DNA from: Streptomyces griseus subsp. griseus
Lineage (GTDB): Bacteria; Actinomycetota; Actinomycetes; Streptomycetales; Streptomycetaceae
Length of the DNA: 64,000 nt
NCBI RefSeq assembly: GCF_003610995.1
Contig: NZ_CP032543.1
Span: 4,154,001 to 4,218,000 of the forward strand
Direction: 5' to 3'
In this document: positions 26,574 to 35,840 of the stretch, one piece after another
Position numbering within the stretch: the first letter of the stretch is position 1
Layout: the number at the start of each line of letters is the position of its first letter
Notes under the pieces: generated by a model
Seen by the model: only the letters and a program-made list of their open reading frames with translations
Database searches by the model: none
What the model was told of the DNA's origin: nothing
Made by a program: the position numbers and the translations under genes

Positions 26574-27284
26574 ATGGCAACGAGCGCGGGCAGGACGACC
26601 AGGTCGCCGAGGTCGACCAAGGCCAAGAAGGACACCGTCGCGGCGGCGCGGCGCCCCGAGGTGCGGCTGCCGCCCCTCGTCCCGTACGACGGCGAGGGCC
26701 TGGAGCCGGACGGCGACTACGACGGGGTGCGGTTCGACGGGACGGACCTCTCGGACGCGTCGGGACCGGGCGCGCGGTTCATGGACTGCGCGCTGGAGGG
26801 CTGCGCCCTGGACCGTACGGAGCTGGCGCGGGCCCGCTTCATGGACTCGGTTCTGACGGGCGTTCGGGGCGTGGGCACCGACCTCTCGGAGGCGTCGCTG
26901 CGGGACGTGGAGGTGGTGGACGCACGGCTCGGCGGGGTGCAGCTGCACGGGGCGGTGCTGGAGCGGGTGGTGGTGCGCGGCGGGAAGATCGACTACCTGA
27001 ACCTGCGCAAGGCCCGGCTGAAGGACGTGGTCTTCGAGGGCTGTGTCCTCTCCGAGCCCGATTTCGGCGACGCGCACCTGGTGCGGGTGGAGTTCCGGGA
27101 CTGTGTGCTGAAGCGGGCCGACTTCAGTGCGGTGCGCATGGAGTCCGTGGACCTGCGGACGGTCTCCGAGCTGGACATCGCGCGCGGGGTGGAGCGGCTG
27201 GCGGGTGCGGTGATCAGCCCGTCCCAGCTGATGGAGCTGGCCCCGGCGTTCGCGGCGCAGATCGGGGTGCGGGTGGAGGCGTGA
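26574..27284 (+). CDS. Pentapeptide-repeat protein
   Basis: 236 residues. After a basic Ala/Lys-rich tail (about 1-40), residues 50-195 contain pentapeptide repeats of the A(D/N)LxX type (VRFDGTDLSDAS, ARFMDCALEGCALDRTELARARF, ADFSAVRMESVDL), which fold into a right-handed quadrilateral beta-helix. Some members mimic DNA and protect gyrase; no role can be assigned here. ATG 26574 is preceded by GGGGGG; an in-frame ATG/TTG upstream exists. Confidence 0.85.
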   Translation: MATSAGRTTRSPRSTKAKKDTVAAARRPEVRLPPLVPYDGEGLEPDGDYDGVRFDGTDLSDASGPGARFMDCALEGCALDRTELARARFMDSVLTGVRGVGTDLSEASLRDVEVVDARLGGVQLHGAVLERVVVRGGKIDYLNLRKARLKDVVFEGCVLSEPDFGDAHLVRVEFRDCVLKRADFSAVRMESVDLRTVSELDIARGVERLAGAVISPSQLMELAPAFAAQIGVRVEA

Positions 27285-27299
27285 GAGGGCAGGTCCCGG

Positions 27300-27797
27300 T
27301 CAGAGCCGGGGGAAGCGGGCCTGGAGGTCCCAGATCACCGGGTTGTCGGCGAGGCCGTCGTGCAGGTCGGCCAGGTCGGCGATCAGGTCGTGCAGGAAAT
27401 CACGGGCCTCGCGGCGCAGCAGCGAGTGGCTGAAGGTGAGCGGGGGCTCGTCGCCGGGCATCCAGTCCGCCTCGACGTCGACCCAGCCGAAGCGCCGCTC
27501 GAAGATCATGACGTCGGACGACTCGGTGAAGTCCAGCTCCGCGTACTGCCGCCGGTGCGAGCGGTTGCCGCGCGGGTCCTGGTCGATCTGCTCCACGATG
27601 TCGCACAGCGCCCACGCGAAGTCCAGCACCGGCACCCATCCCCAGGCTGTGGACACCTCGCGGTCCGCCTTGGTGTCCGCGAGGTAGACGTCCCCGGAGA
27701 ACAGGTCGTGCCGCAGCGCACGGACGTCCGCGCGGCGGTAGTCGGTCTGCGGGGGGTCGGGGAAGCGGCGGGAGAGGGAGTAGCCGATGTCGAGCAC
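27300..27797 (-). CDS. Conserved hypothetical protein
   Basis: 165 residues, soluble and acidic (D/E-rich with Trp and Phe clusters such as STAWGWVPVLDFAWAL, RRFGWVDVEADWMPGDE, and a helical end LLRREARDFLHDLIADLADLHDGLADNP). No signal peptide or membrane segment. I do not recognise the function. It converges on the pentapeptide gene with 15 nt between stops. GTG start without a strong ribosome site. Confidence 0.7.
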   Translation of the reverse strand: MLDIGYSLSRRFPDPPQTDYRRADVRALRHDLFSGDVYLADTKADREVSTAWGWVPVLDFAWALCDIVEQIDQDPRGNRSHRRQYAELDFTESSDVMIFERRFGWVDVEADWMPGDEPPLTFSHSLLRREARDFLHDLIADLADLHDGLADNPVIWDLQARFPRL

Positions 27798-27852
27798 GGA
27801 TTGATGGTGTCATGCCCGGTCGGGGCGGGCCGACACGATCGGGTGAACGGGG

Positions 27853-27993
27853 ATGCGTATGCCTCACGCGTGTGCAGTCGCGTACCTGGTCATCACCGAC
27901 TGCACCGACTGCACCGACCTCGCCGTGCTCGCCGTGTGGTCCGAGCGTGCCGTCACCGCGCCCACCGCCGACGTGGTGGTCGACGAGAGCTGA
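27853..27993 (+). CDS. Possible small protein
   Basis: 46 codons, ATG preceded by GAACGGGG. Translation gives a short hydrophobic, Cys-containing peptide (VITDCTDCTDLAVLAVW). It may be chance. There is no homology I can recall, but it fills the gap between divergent neighbours and has a plausible start. Confidence 0.25.
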   Translation: MRMPHACAVAYLVITDCTDCTDLAVLAVWSERAVTAPTADVVVDES

Positions 27994-28017
27994 CGGCAGA
28001 GGTCCGGCCCGGGCCGG

Positions 28018-28668
28018 TCACGGCAGCAGGCGCTGCTCCTTCGCCACCGCCACCGCGCCCGCGCGGGTGTCGACGCCGAGTTTGTCGTAGATCCGGCCCA
28101 GGTGCGTCTTGACCGTGGCCTCGCTGATGAACAGGGCGCGGGCGATGTCGCGGTTGCCGAGGCCCTGGGAGAGCTGGGCCAGGATGTCGCGTTCGCGGTC
28201 GGTGAGGGTGGGGCGGGGGCTGCGCATCCGGGCCATGACCCGGCTGGCCACGGGGGCCGAGAGGGTGGTGCGGCCCTGGGCGGCCGAGCGGATGGCGGCG
28301 AAGAGTTCCTCGGGGCGTTCCGCCTTCAGCAGGTAGCCGGTGGCGCCCGCCTCGATGGCCCGGGTGATGTCGGCGTCGGTGTCGTACGTGGTCAGCACCA
28401 GGACGTGGACCGTGCCGTCGGCGGCGATGCGGCGGGTCGCCTCGACGCCGTCGATGCCCTCGCCGAGCTGGAGGTCCATCAGGACGACGTCCGGGGTGAG
28501 GCGGGCGGCGAGCACCACCGCCTCCTCGCCGCTGCCCGCCTCGCCGACGACCTCGATGTCAGGTTCGCTGCCGAGGAGGGCCAGCAGGCCGGCGCGGACG
28601 ACCACGTGGTCGTCGCAGAGCAGGATGCGTACGGGGGCGGGGGGCGTCTGCGGGCCTTGGCCGGTCAT
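28018..28668 (-). CDS. senR: Response regulator SenR-like (NarL/LuxR type)
   Basis: 216 residues. The receiver domain (about 12-130) has LLCDDH acidic pair, phospho-Asp in VVLMDLQLGEG and Lys in YLLKAERP. The LuxR-type HTH (about 150-210) reads LTDREREILAQL-like then RDIARALFISEATVKTHLGRIYDKLGV. It overlaps the kinase stop by 4 nt (ATGA). The neighbourhood (kinase with five membrane helices, divergent HbpS homologue) equals the S. reticuli/S. coelicolor senS-senR-hbpS locus, where SenR controls redox and heme-stress genes. Name by context and similarity, not by experiment. Confidence 0.85.
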   Translation of the reverse strand: MTGQGPQTPPAPVRILLCDDHVVVRAGLLALLGSEPDIEVVGEAGSGEEAVVLAARLTPDVVLMDLQLGEGIDGVEATRRIAADGTVHVLVLTTYDTDADITRAIEAGATGYLLKAERPEELFAAIRSAAQGRTTLSAPVASRVMARMRSPRPTLTDRERDILAQLSQGLGNRDIARALFISEATVKTHLGRIYDKLGVDTRAGAVAVAKEQRLLP

Positions 28669-29957
28669 GTGGGGTTCTCCATGGTGGTGAGCGGGACCTC
28701 GGCCGAGAGCACCGTGCCCTCGCCCGGCGCCGACTCGATCGTCAGCGTGCCGCCGAGCTGGTGCACGCGGGCCCGGATCGCGGGGAGCCCGTGGCCGCGT
28801 ACGCCGGGTACGTCGCGTCCGCCGTCCGCCGCCGGGCGGGAGCCGCGTACGTCGAGAGGCTCCACGGTGAAGCCGCGGCCGTTGTCGCCGATGTCCAGGA
28901 CCACCCGGTCGTCCAGGTGGGTCAGGGTCAGCCCGGCGGCGGTGGCACCCGCGTGCTCCCGCACGTTGGCGAGCGCTCCTTGGGCGATCCGTAGCAGCGC
29001 GGACTGCACCCGGTCCGGCAGCGGGGTGTGCGGGGTGCCCTCCACATGGCAGCGCACGGTGAGCGTCCCCTGCGCCTGGGCGCTCTCGCGGGCCGCCAGT
29101 GCGTGCAGGGCCGCCTCCAGGCCGCCGCCCTCCGCCAGATCGGCCGGGGCCAGGTCGTGGACGAAGCGGCGGGCCTCGGCGAGGTTGCGTTCCGCGATGC
29201 CGGTGGCCGTACGGACGTGGCGGCGGGCGGCTTCCGGGTCGGCGGACCAGGTGCGGTCGGCGGCCTGGAGCAGCATCTGCTGGCTGGACAGGCCCTGCGC
29301 CAGCGTGTCGTGGATCTCCATGGAGAGCCGCTGGCGCTCGGCGAGGGTCCCCTCGCGCCGCTCGGTGGCGGCCAGTTCGCGCCGGGTGCGCAGCAGGTCG
29401 TCGATCAGCTCGCGCTGGCGGGCCGCCAGTTCCCGTTGGCGTACGGCCTGCCGTTGCATATGGACGAACACGGCGGTGGCGACGGCCGCCACGGCGGGCG
29501 GGGCCAGCACCAGGTTCGGGTCGAACCCCGTGGCCAGGCGCAGTTGCGCGGCCACCACGAACGCGGTCAGCAGGGCCACCAGCGCAAGTGCCGCGCGTGG
29601 TGGCAGGATGCGCAGCCCGGTGTAGAACAACGGCACCGCACACCAAGCGAAGCTCGGCGCCAGCACGACCAGCACCATCCAGACGGCGACGAGCACCCCG
29701 AGCCAGGCCACCCGGCGCGGGGTGGGGCGCGAGCCGAGGACGGGGCCCAGCAGATACAGCACCGCCAGCGTGATCGACAGCGCGATGATCCACGGCGTAC
29801 GGGCCTCGCCCGGGTGCCGCATCAGGAACCGGGTCAGCGAGGCGCCGAGCAGCAGGAAGAACGCGGCGTGCATGAGGAGCGCGAGCCAGCGCGCGTCGGG
29901 GTCGGGGCCGGCGGGCCCGTCTCCTTCCGCGGTCCGTGCACCGGTCCGGTGCTCCAC
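28665..29957 (-). CDS. senS: Redox-sensing histidine kinase SenS-like
   Basis: 430 residues. The N-terminal sensor part has about five to six membrane helices (from LLMHAAFFLLLGASL to PAVAAVATAVFVHM), then a coiled-coil-like QRQAVRQRELAARQRELIDDLL, a HisKA_3 domain with QRLSMEIHDTLAQGLSS (phospho-His) and a HATPase with DNGRGF and GHGLPAIRARV. In S. reticuli SenS is modulated by extracellular HbpS. Start GTG 29957 is chosen for GTGAGGT upstream; GTG 29969 is possible. It is co-transcribed with senR. Confidence 0.85.
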   Translation of the reverse strand: MEHRTGARTAEGDGPAGPDPDARWLALLMHAAFFLLLGASLTRFLMRHPGEARTPWIIALSITLAVLYLLGPVLGSRPTPRRVAWLGVLVAVWMVLVVLAPSFAWCAVPLFYTGLRILPPRAALALVALLTAFVVAAQLRLATGFDPNLVLAPPAVAAVATAVFVHMQRQAVRQRELAARQRELIDDLLRTRRELAATERREGTLAERQRLSMEIHDTLAQGLSSQQMLLQAADRTWSADPEAARRHVRTATGIAERNLAEARRFVHDLAPADLAEGGGLEAALHALAARESAQAQGTLTVRCHVEGTPHTPLPDRVQSALLRIAQGALANVREHAGATAAGLTLTHLDDRVVLDIGDNGRGFTVEPLDVRGSRPAADGGRDVPGVRGHGLPAIRARVHQLGGTLTIESAPGEGTVLSAEVPLTTMENPT

Positions 29958-30207
29958 CCTGTACCTCACGCTCCCTCGTTGACCTGCGCGGATCCCTCCA
30001 TGGTGGCCCGGTCCGGCCACCCCCGCATCAACCGATCGGCCGACAGGGGCGTCAGCCGTCCCGCGCCCCCGTTGCAGCCGGTACGTCGACCGTACGGGGC
30101 CGGGTCCGCCGGGAGGATCGATGGCAGAGAGCGAAACGCCCGGACCACGAACGGGCCCCGGGCCCGAAGTCGTCGGGCCCGCCCCCGGAAACCACCAAGG
30201 AGCCACC

Positions 30208-30765
30208 ATGAAGAAGCTGTCGCTGCGTGCCCGCGTCCTCACCGGTACCGTCGCCGTCGCCGCCCTCGGGGCCGGGACCTTCGGCGCCGTTTCCGCGAGC
30301 GCCTCCGCCCCGGCTGCCGCCCCCGCCGCAGCCGTCAAGGCCGACACGAACAACCGCAACCTCCAGCAGAGCACCCACCTCACCGTGGCCGCCGCCACCA
30401 AGGCCGCGCAGGCCACGCTGGACGCCGCGAAGAAGGAGAACCAGCGCGTCTCGGTCGCCGTCGTCGACCGCAACGGCAACACCATCGTGACCCTCCGCGG
30501 CGACGGCGCCGGCCCGCAGTCCCCCGAGTCCGCCGTGCAGAAGGCGTTCACCGCCGTCTCCTGGAACGCCCCCACCTCCGAGCTGGCCAAGCGCCTGGAG
30601 CAGGCACCGAACCTGAAGGACATCCCTGGCACCCTGTTCCTCGCGGGCGGCGCCCCGGTACAGGTCAAGGGCGCCCCGGTGGCGGGCATCGGCGTGGCGG
30701 GCGCGCCCAGCGGCGACCTCGACGAGAAGTTCGCCAAGGCGGGCGTCGCGGCACTCGCCCGGTAG
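30208..30765 (+). CDS. hbpS: Secreted heme-binding protein HbpS (GlcG/HbpS family)
   Basis: 185 residues with a Sec signal peptide (basic MKKLSLRARV, hydrophobic core, cleavage after about SASA) and a GlcG/HbpS domain: THLTVAAATKAAQATLDAAKKENQRVSVAVVDRNGNTIVTLRGDGAGP, then PGTLFLAGGAPVQVKGAPVAGIGVAGAPSGDLDEKFAKAGVAAL. HbpS octamers bind heme or iron outside the cell and tune SenS activity. AAGGAG is 5-6 nt before ATG 30208. It is divergent from senS across about 250 bp that should contain the SenR-responsive promoters. Confidence 0.9.
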   Translation: MKKLSLRARVLTGTVAVAALGAGTFGAVSASASAPAAAPAAAVKADTNNRNLQQSTHLTVAAATKAAQATLDAAKKENQRVSVAVVDRNGNTIVTLRGDGAGPQSPESAVQKAFTAVSWNAPTSELAKRLEQAPNLKDIPGTLFLAGGAPVQVKGAPVAGIGVAGAPSGDLDEKFAKAGVAALAR

Positions 30766-30801
30766 CCACGCCCGTACGCACGGAACAGAACGGAGAGGCC
30801 C

Positions 30802-31398
30802 ATGAACGCCCTCGATCACGACCTGCTCACCGCCGCACGCACCGGCGACACCGATGGTGTGCGCACCGCGATCGAGGGCGGCGCGCGCGTCGACGTCCGC
30901 GACGAGGAGTTGCGCACCCCGCTCCTCCTCGCCGCGCTCGGCGACCATGTGGAGGCGGCACGGCTGCTCGTGGCCGCCGGGGCGGACCCGGATGCGCAGG
31001 ACCGGCGCGAGGACAGCCCCTGGCTGGTCACCGGGGTCACCGGCAGCGTCGCGATGGTGCATGTGCTGCTGCCGGCCGGGCCCGACCTGACCCTGCGCAA
31101 CCGGTTCGGCGGTATCTCCCTCATCCCCGCGAGCGAGCGCGGCCATGTCGCGTACGTACGGGAGGTGCTGCGCCTCACCGACATGGACGTCGACCACGTC
31201 AACCGGCTCGGCTGGACCGCCCTGCTGGAGGCGGTGATCCTCGGCGACGGCGGCCGGGCGCACCAAGAGGTCGTGGAGCTGCTGCTCGCGGCCGGTGCGC
31301 GGCGGGACCTGCCCGACGGGGACGGGGTCACGGCCCTCGCCCACGCCGAGCGGCGCGGCTTCACCGAGCTCGCCGCGCTGTTGCGGGCCACGGAGTGA
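30802..31398 (+). CDS. Ankyrin-repeat protein
   Basis: 198 residues made almost wholly of ankyrin repeats (about five), for example RTPLLLAALGDHVEAARLLVAAGADPDAQ and GWTALLEAVILGDG...EVVELLLAAGARRDL. There is no signal peptide, so it is a cytosolic protein-binding scaffold. It lies 36 nt after hbpS on the same strand with GGAGAGG before ATG, and its stop overlaps the next start (GTGA). The three genes form one likely operon. Confidence 0.88.
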   Translation: MNALDHDLLTAARTGDTDGVRTAIEGGARVDVRDEELRTPLLLAALGDHVEAARLLVAAGADPDAQDRREDSPWLVTGVTGSVAMVHVLLPAGPDLTLRNRFGGISLIPASERGHVAYVREVLRLTDMDVDHVNRLGWTALLEAVILGDGGRAHQEVVELLLAAGARRDLPDGDGVTALAHAERRGFTELAALLRATE

Positions 31399-32690
31399 CC
31401 GGCGTACGCGGCCCGGGCGCCGCCTCCGCCACCCCCGCTCGTGCGGCCCGCGCCTCCCGCGCGCGCCGGTTCACGCTGGCGCTCACCGCGACCGCCGCCG
31501 TCCTTGCCGGGTGCGCGTCCGGTACGACGGAGACCGCCCCGGACCCGGCCGGAACGGTCCCGTCCACCGCCCCCGACTCGGCCGGAACGACCCCGTCCAC
31601 CGCCCCCGACGCAACGGGAACCACCGCACCCACCACGCCCGAAACCCCCCGAGGCACCCTCCTCGTAGCCGACTTCGGCGGCGACACCGTGACCTTCGTG
31701 GACCCCGGGCGCGAGGGATCGGGCGAGGGCGGGCGGCCCATCGCCTCGGTCGAGGTCGGCACCGCCCCCTACGGGCTCGTCGTCGGCGAGGACGGCCGCG
31801 CCTGGGTCGCCACCGCCGAAGGCGTCGCCGTGGTGGACACACAGCGACGGACCCGGCTCGCGCTGATCCCGTACGAGACGGAGACCCGGCCCGTCACCAC
31901 CGGCGAGTACCGAGGCGGGGGCATGGGCATCGCCCTGGCCCCCGACGGCCGGCACGTCTACGTCGGGGTCAACGTGCCCGGCGGCAACGGCACGGTGGAG
32001 GTCATCGACACCGCGACCCGCGAGGTCACCGGGGTCGCTCCGGTCGGCCGCCGCCCCTTCGACGTGGACGTTTCGCCGGACGGCCGCGAGGCCTACGCCA
32101 CCGGCCACGACTCCTTCGACGTGACGGCGGTGGACACGGGCACCCTGCGGACCCGGCGCATGGAGGTCGCCCCCTACGGCACCGAGGGCGGGCTCGGCTC
32201 CTGGCTGAAGCCGCACTACGCCGTCGTACGCCCCCAGGACGGCAAGCTGCTCCTGCCCTTCGAGGGGGAGCGGCTCGCGGTCCTCGACCCGCGTACGGGG
32301 AAGGTGGAGACCGAGCCGATGACGGCCGACACCCACCAGCACGGTGCGGCCCTGGCCCCCGACGGCACCCTCCTAGTCGTCGGCACCGGACCGATCGGCG
32401 CGGACGACGAGGACCCCTCGCTCACCGTCCGCACCCCCGACGGCAAGGAGCGGGTCGTCCCGCTGGACGGGCCGCACGAGGACGTGGCGGTGTCGCCGGA
32501 CGGCCGGACGGCGTACGTCACCGGCGGGTTCACCCGCGACGGGTACTGGAACGGGATCACCGTCGTCGACCTGGAGGACGGCAAGAACGCCGGGAAGGGC
32601 AAGAACGCCGAGAACGGCCGGAACAGCGAGAAGAACAAGCCGATCCGGCTGGAAGCAGGCAACCGACCCCTCGGCATCGCCATCCTCTGA
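31395..32690 (+). CDS. YVTN-type beta-propeller lipoprotein
   Basis: 431 residues. A lipoprotein signal ends LAGCAS (Cys near 37), then a Thr/Pro/Ala-rich linker of about 45 residues with a repeated APD(S/A)(A/T)GTT word, then a seven-bladed-propeller type domain. YVTN-like blades include TVTFVDPGREG, GWVATAEGVAVVDTQ-like, RHVYVGVNVPGGNGTVEVIDTATREV, REAYATGHDSFDVTAVDTGTLRTRR and RTAYVTGGFTRDGYWNGITVVDLEDG. It is exposed outside the membrane. Its ligand or role with HbpS and the ankyrin protein is unknown. Confidence 0.82.
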   Translation: MTGVRGPGAASATPARAARASRARRFTLALTATAAVLAGCASGTTETAPDPAGTVPSTAPDSAGTTPSTAPDATGTTAPTTPETPRGTLLVADFGGDTVTFVDPGREGSGEGGRPIASVEVGTAPYGLVVGEDGRAWVATAEGVAVVDTQRRTRLALIPYETETRPVTTGEYRGGGMGIALAPDGRHVYVGVNVPGGNGTVEVIDTATREVTGVAPVGRRPFDVDVSPDGREAYATGHDSFDVTAVDTGTLRTRRMEVAPYGTEGGLGSWLKPHYAVVRPQDGKLLLPFEGERLAVLDPRTGKVETEPMTADTHQHGAALAPDGTLLVVGTGPIGADDEDPSLTVRTPDGKERVVPLDGPHEDVAVSPDGRTAYVTGGFTRDGYWNGITVVDLEDGKNAGKGKNAENGRNSEKNKPIRLEAGNRPLGIAIL

Positions 32691-32781
32691 GTCGGGAGCC
32701 GTCCGTCCGTCCCCCGGGGCGGGCGGCTCCTTCCCGGGCGGCTCCACCACGGGCACCGCACCCGACGCCTACGATCGTCCG

Positions 32782-34188
32782 GTGAACCACCGCCTCCCGG
32801 CCCTCCGCCGCCGCGCCGCCTCCCTCCTCCTCGCCCTGGCCCTCCTCGGCGCGGGCTGCTCCGGCGGCGTCACGGGCACCCCGGGAGCGGCCGGACTCCG
32901 CGACCCGTACTTCCCGGGGCTCGGCAACGGCGGCTACGACGTCACCCACTACGGCCTGGAACTGGACGTCGACCCGGCCGCGAACCGGCTGCGCGGTACG
33001 GCCACGATCACCGCGCGCGCCACCCAGGACCTGAGCGCCTTCCACCTCGACCTGGCCGGACTCGACGTCGAGGGCGCCACGGTGGAGGGGCGCCGGGCGG
33101 CCGTGAACCGGGCGGGCAAGGAGCTGACGATCCGTCCGGGCGCCGCCGTGGAGGACCGGCTGCGCAAGGGGCGCACGTTCACCACCGTCGTGCGCTACTC
33201 CGGCTCCCCGCAGGCCCTCAAGGACGCGGACGGCGGGGAGGAGGGCTGGCTGCGGACGGCGGACGGGGCGGTCGCCCTCGGCGAGCCGGCCGGTTCCATG
33301 GCCTGGTTCCCCGGCAACCACCACCCGAGCGACAAGGCCGCGTACGACATCGAGGTCACCGTCCCCGACCCGCTGACGGCCGTCTCCAACGGGGAGCTGG
33401 TCTCCCGCCGTACGGAGAACGGCCGTACCTCTTACCACTGGCGCACCACCGAACCCATGGCGAGCTATCTGGCCACCGTCGCCGTCGGCCGGTTCACCAC
33501 CCAGCAGTCGCGCACACCCGACGGAATCCGGCTGTTCACCGCCGTGGACCCGGAGTCGGCTGCCGCGAGCAAGGACGTGCTGGACGAGATCCCGGCCGTA
33601 CTGGCGTGGTCGGCGGAGAAGTTCGGCCCGTACCCGTTCACCTCCGCCGGGGCGATCGTGGAGCGCGAGGGCGACTCGGCGTACGCGTTGGAGACCCAGA
33701 ACCGGCCCGTCTTCCCCGGCCCGCCCGACACCGCGCTCCTCGTCCATGAGCTGGCCCACCAGTGGTTCGGGAACTCCGTCACCCCCGCGACCTGGCGCGA
33801 CCTCTGGCTCAACGAGGGGTTCGCCACGTACGCGGAGTGGCTCTGGGCCGCCGACCACGACGGCGTACCGGTCCGGGAGAGCTTCGAGGAGGCGTACGCG
33901 GACGACGCCAACTGGGCCTTCCCACCCGCCGATCCGCCGGGCGCGGCCGATCTGTTCGAACCGCCGGTGTACGCGCGGGGCGCGATGGTCGTCCACCGCA
34001 TCCGGCTCGCGATCGACGACGACGCGGCGTTCTTCGCCCTGGTCAAGGGATGGACGAAGGCGCACCGCCACGGGAACGCCTCGACCGCCGACTTCACCGC
34101 GTACGTCGGGAAGGAGACGGGCCGGGACCTCACCGCGCTCTGGGACACCTGGCTGTACGGCGAAAGCCGGCCGCCCGAGGAGGGCTGA
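32782..34188 (+). CDS. M1-family zinc metallopeptidase, lipoprotein
   Basis: 468 residues. The lipoprotein signal ends LGAGCSG (Cys near 28), the aminopeptidase N-like beta-saddle covers about 45-245, and the thermolysin-like catalytic domain carries HELAHQWFGNSV (zinc-binding HExxH near 318) and the third ligand Glu in WLNEGFATYAEW. The exopeptidase GxMEN motif is replaced by AYALETQN. The C-terminal domain IV of full-length M1 enzymes is absent, so it is a short extracellular variant. The GTG start has TACGAT 6 nt upstream, a leaderless pattern. Confidence 0.9.
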   Translation: MNHRLPALRRRAASLLLALALLGAGCSGGVTGTPGAAGLRDPYFPGLGNGGYDVTHYGLELDVDPAANRLRGTATITARATQDLSAFHLDLAGLDVEGATVEGRRAAVNRAGKELTIRPGAAVEDRLRKGRTFTTVVRYSGSPQALKDADGGEEGWLRTADGAVALGEPAGSMAWFPGNHHPSDKAAYDIEVTVPDPLTAVSNGELVSRRTENGRTSYHWRTTEPMASYLATVAVGRFTTQQSRTPDGIRLFTAVDPESAAASKDVLDEIPAVLAWSAEKFGPYPFTSAGAIVEREGDSAYALETQNRPVFPGPPDTALLVHELAHQWFGNSVTPATWRDLWLNEGFATYAEWLWAADHDGVPVRESFEEAYADDANWAFPPADPPGAADLFEPPVYARGAMVVHRIRLAIDDDAAFFALVKGWTKAHRHGNASTADFTAYVGKETGRDLTALWDTWLYGESRPPEEG

Positions 34189-34217
34189 CCGGCTTTCCCC
34201 TTGCACAGCCGCGGGTG

Positions 34218-35840
34218 CTACTTGACGTTGACCCCGGTCCAGGTGGCCGAGACCGCCTTCAGCTCCTCGCTGTCCGCGCCGAACAGGTCGGTCGCCGCCT
34301 TCTCGGTCGCGACGCGCGCGCCCGCGTAGTCGGTGGTGGAGGTCATGTAGACGGAGAGCGCCTTGTACCAGATCTGGTACGCCTTCTCCCGGCCGATCCC
34401 CGTCAGCGTGGAGCCGTCGGAGGTCGGGGAGTCGTAGTCGACGCCGTTGATCGTCTTCTTCCCGCTGCCCTCGGCGAGCAGGTAGAAGAAGTGGTTGGCG
34501 ACGCCGGAGGAGTAGTGGACGTCCAGGTTGCCGAGGTTCTCGTCCCAGTAGTCGGCCGAGCTGCCGTCCTTGCTGGGCTGGTCCATGTAGCGCAGCGGGG
34601 TGCCGTCGCCGTTGATGTCGATCTTCTCGCCGATGAGGTAGTCACCGGCGTCCGACGCGTTGTCGGCGAAGAACTCCACCGAGGCGCCGAGGATGTCGCT
34701 GGTCGCCTCGTTGAGACCGCCGGACTCACCCGCGTAGTCCAGGTTCGCGGTGGCGGAGGTGAGGCCGTGGGTCATCTCGTGGCCCGCGACGTCGATGGCG
34801 GTGAGCGCGTTCTTGTTGCCCTCGCCGTCGCCGTAGGTCATGCAGAAGCAGCTGTCGTCCCAGAAGGCGTTGACGTACGCGTTGCCGTAGTGGACGCGGG
34901 AGTAGGCGGCCTTGCCGTCGCCCGCGATGCCGTCCCGGCCGAGCGCGGTCTTGTAGAAGTCCCAGGTCTTCGCGGCGCCGTAGTGGGCGTCGACGGCGGC
35001 GGTCTGCCGGTCGTCGCCCGTGCCGTCGCCCCAGGTGTCGTCGTCGTCCGTGACGAGTTCGCCGGTGCCGGAGGAGCCCTGGTTCAGGTCGTACGTCTTG
35101 TGGCCGCCGCGGTCGCCGTCGGTCAGCTCGAAGCCGGAGCCGGTCTTCGTGGTGGTGAGTTCGACCTCGCCGCTGTACTGGCTGTTGCCGGTGCCGGTCT
35201 CGATCGCCTCGTAGCTGTGCAGCTTCTTGCCGGTCGTGGCGTCGGTGATGGTGTGGACGCGGCTGGGCGTGCCGTCCTTCTGCACACCGGTCCTGACGGT
35301 CTCGAAGGCGAGGACGGGGTTCCCTTCGCCGCCCGCCCAGATCACCTTGCGGGCGTCGGCCGCCACGCTCTTCAGCTTCGGCGTGGTCGAGGCCACGGCT
35401 ATCTTCGCGTCCGTCGCCTTGTCGACGCTCTTGAGCGTGCCGTCGGCGGCGGTGTGGGTGACGAGGTCGCCGCCGAGGACGGGCAGGCCGTCGTAGGTGC
35501 GCTCGTAGCGGGTGTGGACGGTGCCCTTGGCGTCGGTGATGACGTCGCGGACGATCAGCTTCTCGCTGCCGCCGAGCTTGAGGGCCTTCGCCGCCGAGGC
35601 GGTCCCGCTCTGCGCCGACGTGATGGCCTTGGCGCGCTGGGCCGAGGAGTTGACGCCGAGCGCGGCGGCCGTGGAGGGCGCGGCCGAGGGGCCGTCGCTC
35701 TCGCCGGGGGTGGCGACCGCGGAACCGGTCTGCACTCCGGCGACCACCATCGCGGCGACCGCCGCGAGTGCTGCGAGCCGACGGGTGGTGCGAGTGGTCC
35801 GCGCGGTGCGGGAGTTGTGGGGGGTGGTGTGGAGGTTCAT
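34218..35840 (-). CDS. Secreted M4 (thermolysin-family) neutral metalloprotease
   Basis: 540 residues. Signal peptide (RRLAALAAVAAMVVAGVQTGSAVA, about 18-42), FTP/PepSY propeptide (about 60-215) and a catalytic domain containing VAGHEMTHGLTS (HExxH) with Glu ligand in GGLNEATSDILG. The C-terminal helical domain has SSGVANHFFYLLAEG with catalytic His. It is exported, self-processed and likely degrades protein nutrients during development. ATG 35840 follows GGAGAAC. It converges on the M1 peptidase gene. Confidence 0.94.
   Translation of the reverse strand: MNLHTTPHNSRTARTTRTTRRLAALAAVAAMVVAGVQTGSAVATPGESDGPSAAPSTAAALGVNSSAQRAKAITSAQSGTASAAKALKLGGSEKLIVRDVITDAKGTVHTRYERTYDGLPVLGGDLVTHTAADGTLKSVDKATDAKIAVASTTPKLKSVAADARKVIWAGGEGNPVLAFETVRTGVQKDGTPSRVHTITDATTGKKLHSYEAIETGTGNSQYSGEVELTTTKTGSGFELTDGDRGGHKTYDLNQGSSGTGELVTDDDDTWGDGTGDDRQTAAVDAHYGAAKTWDFYKTALGRDGIAGDGKAAYSRVHYGNAYVNAFWDDSCFCMTYGDGEGNKNALTAIDVAGHEMTHGLTSATANLDYAGESGGLNEATSDILGASVEFFADNASDAGDYLIGEKIDINGDGTPLRYMDQPSKDGSSADYWDENLGNLDVHYSSGVANHFFYLLAEGSGKKTINGVDYDSPTSDGSTLTGIGREKAYQIWYKALSVYMTSTTDYAGARVATEKAATDLFGADSEELKAVSATWTGVNVK

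Noticed and set aside
29028..31394. Long frame that would extend the beta-propeller lipoprotein upstream
   Set aside because: The lipoprotein signal begins near 31395 and the upstream translation is Arg/Gly-rich shadow sequence across senS and hbpS.
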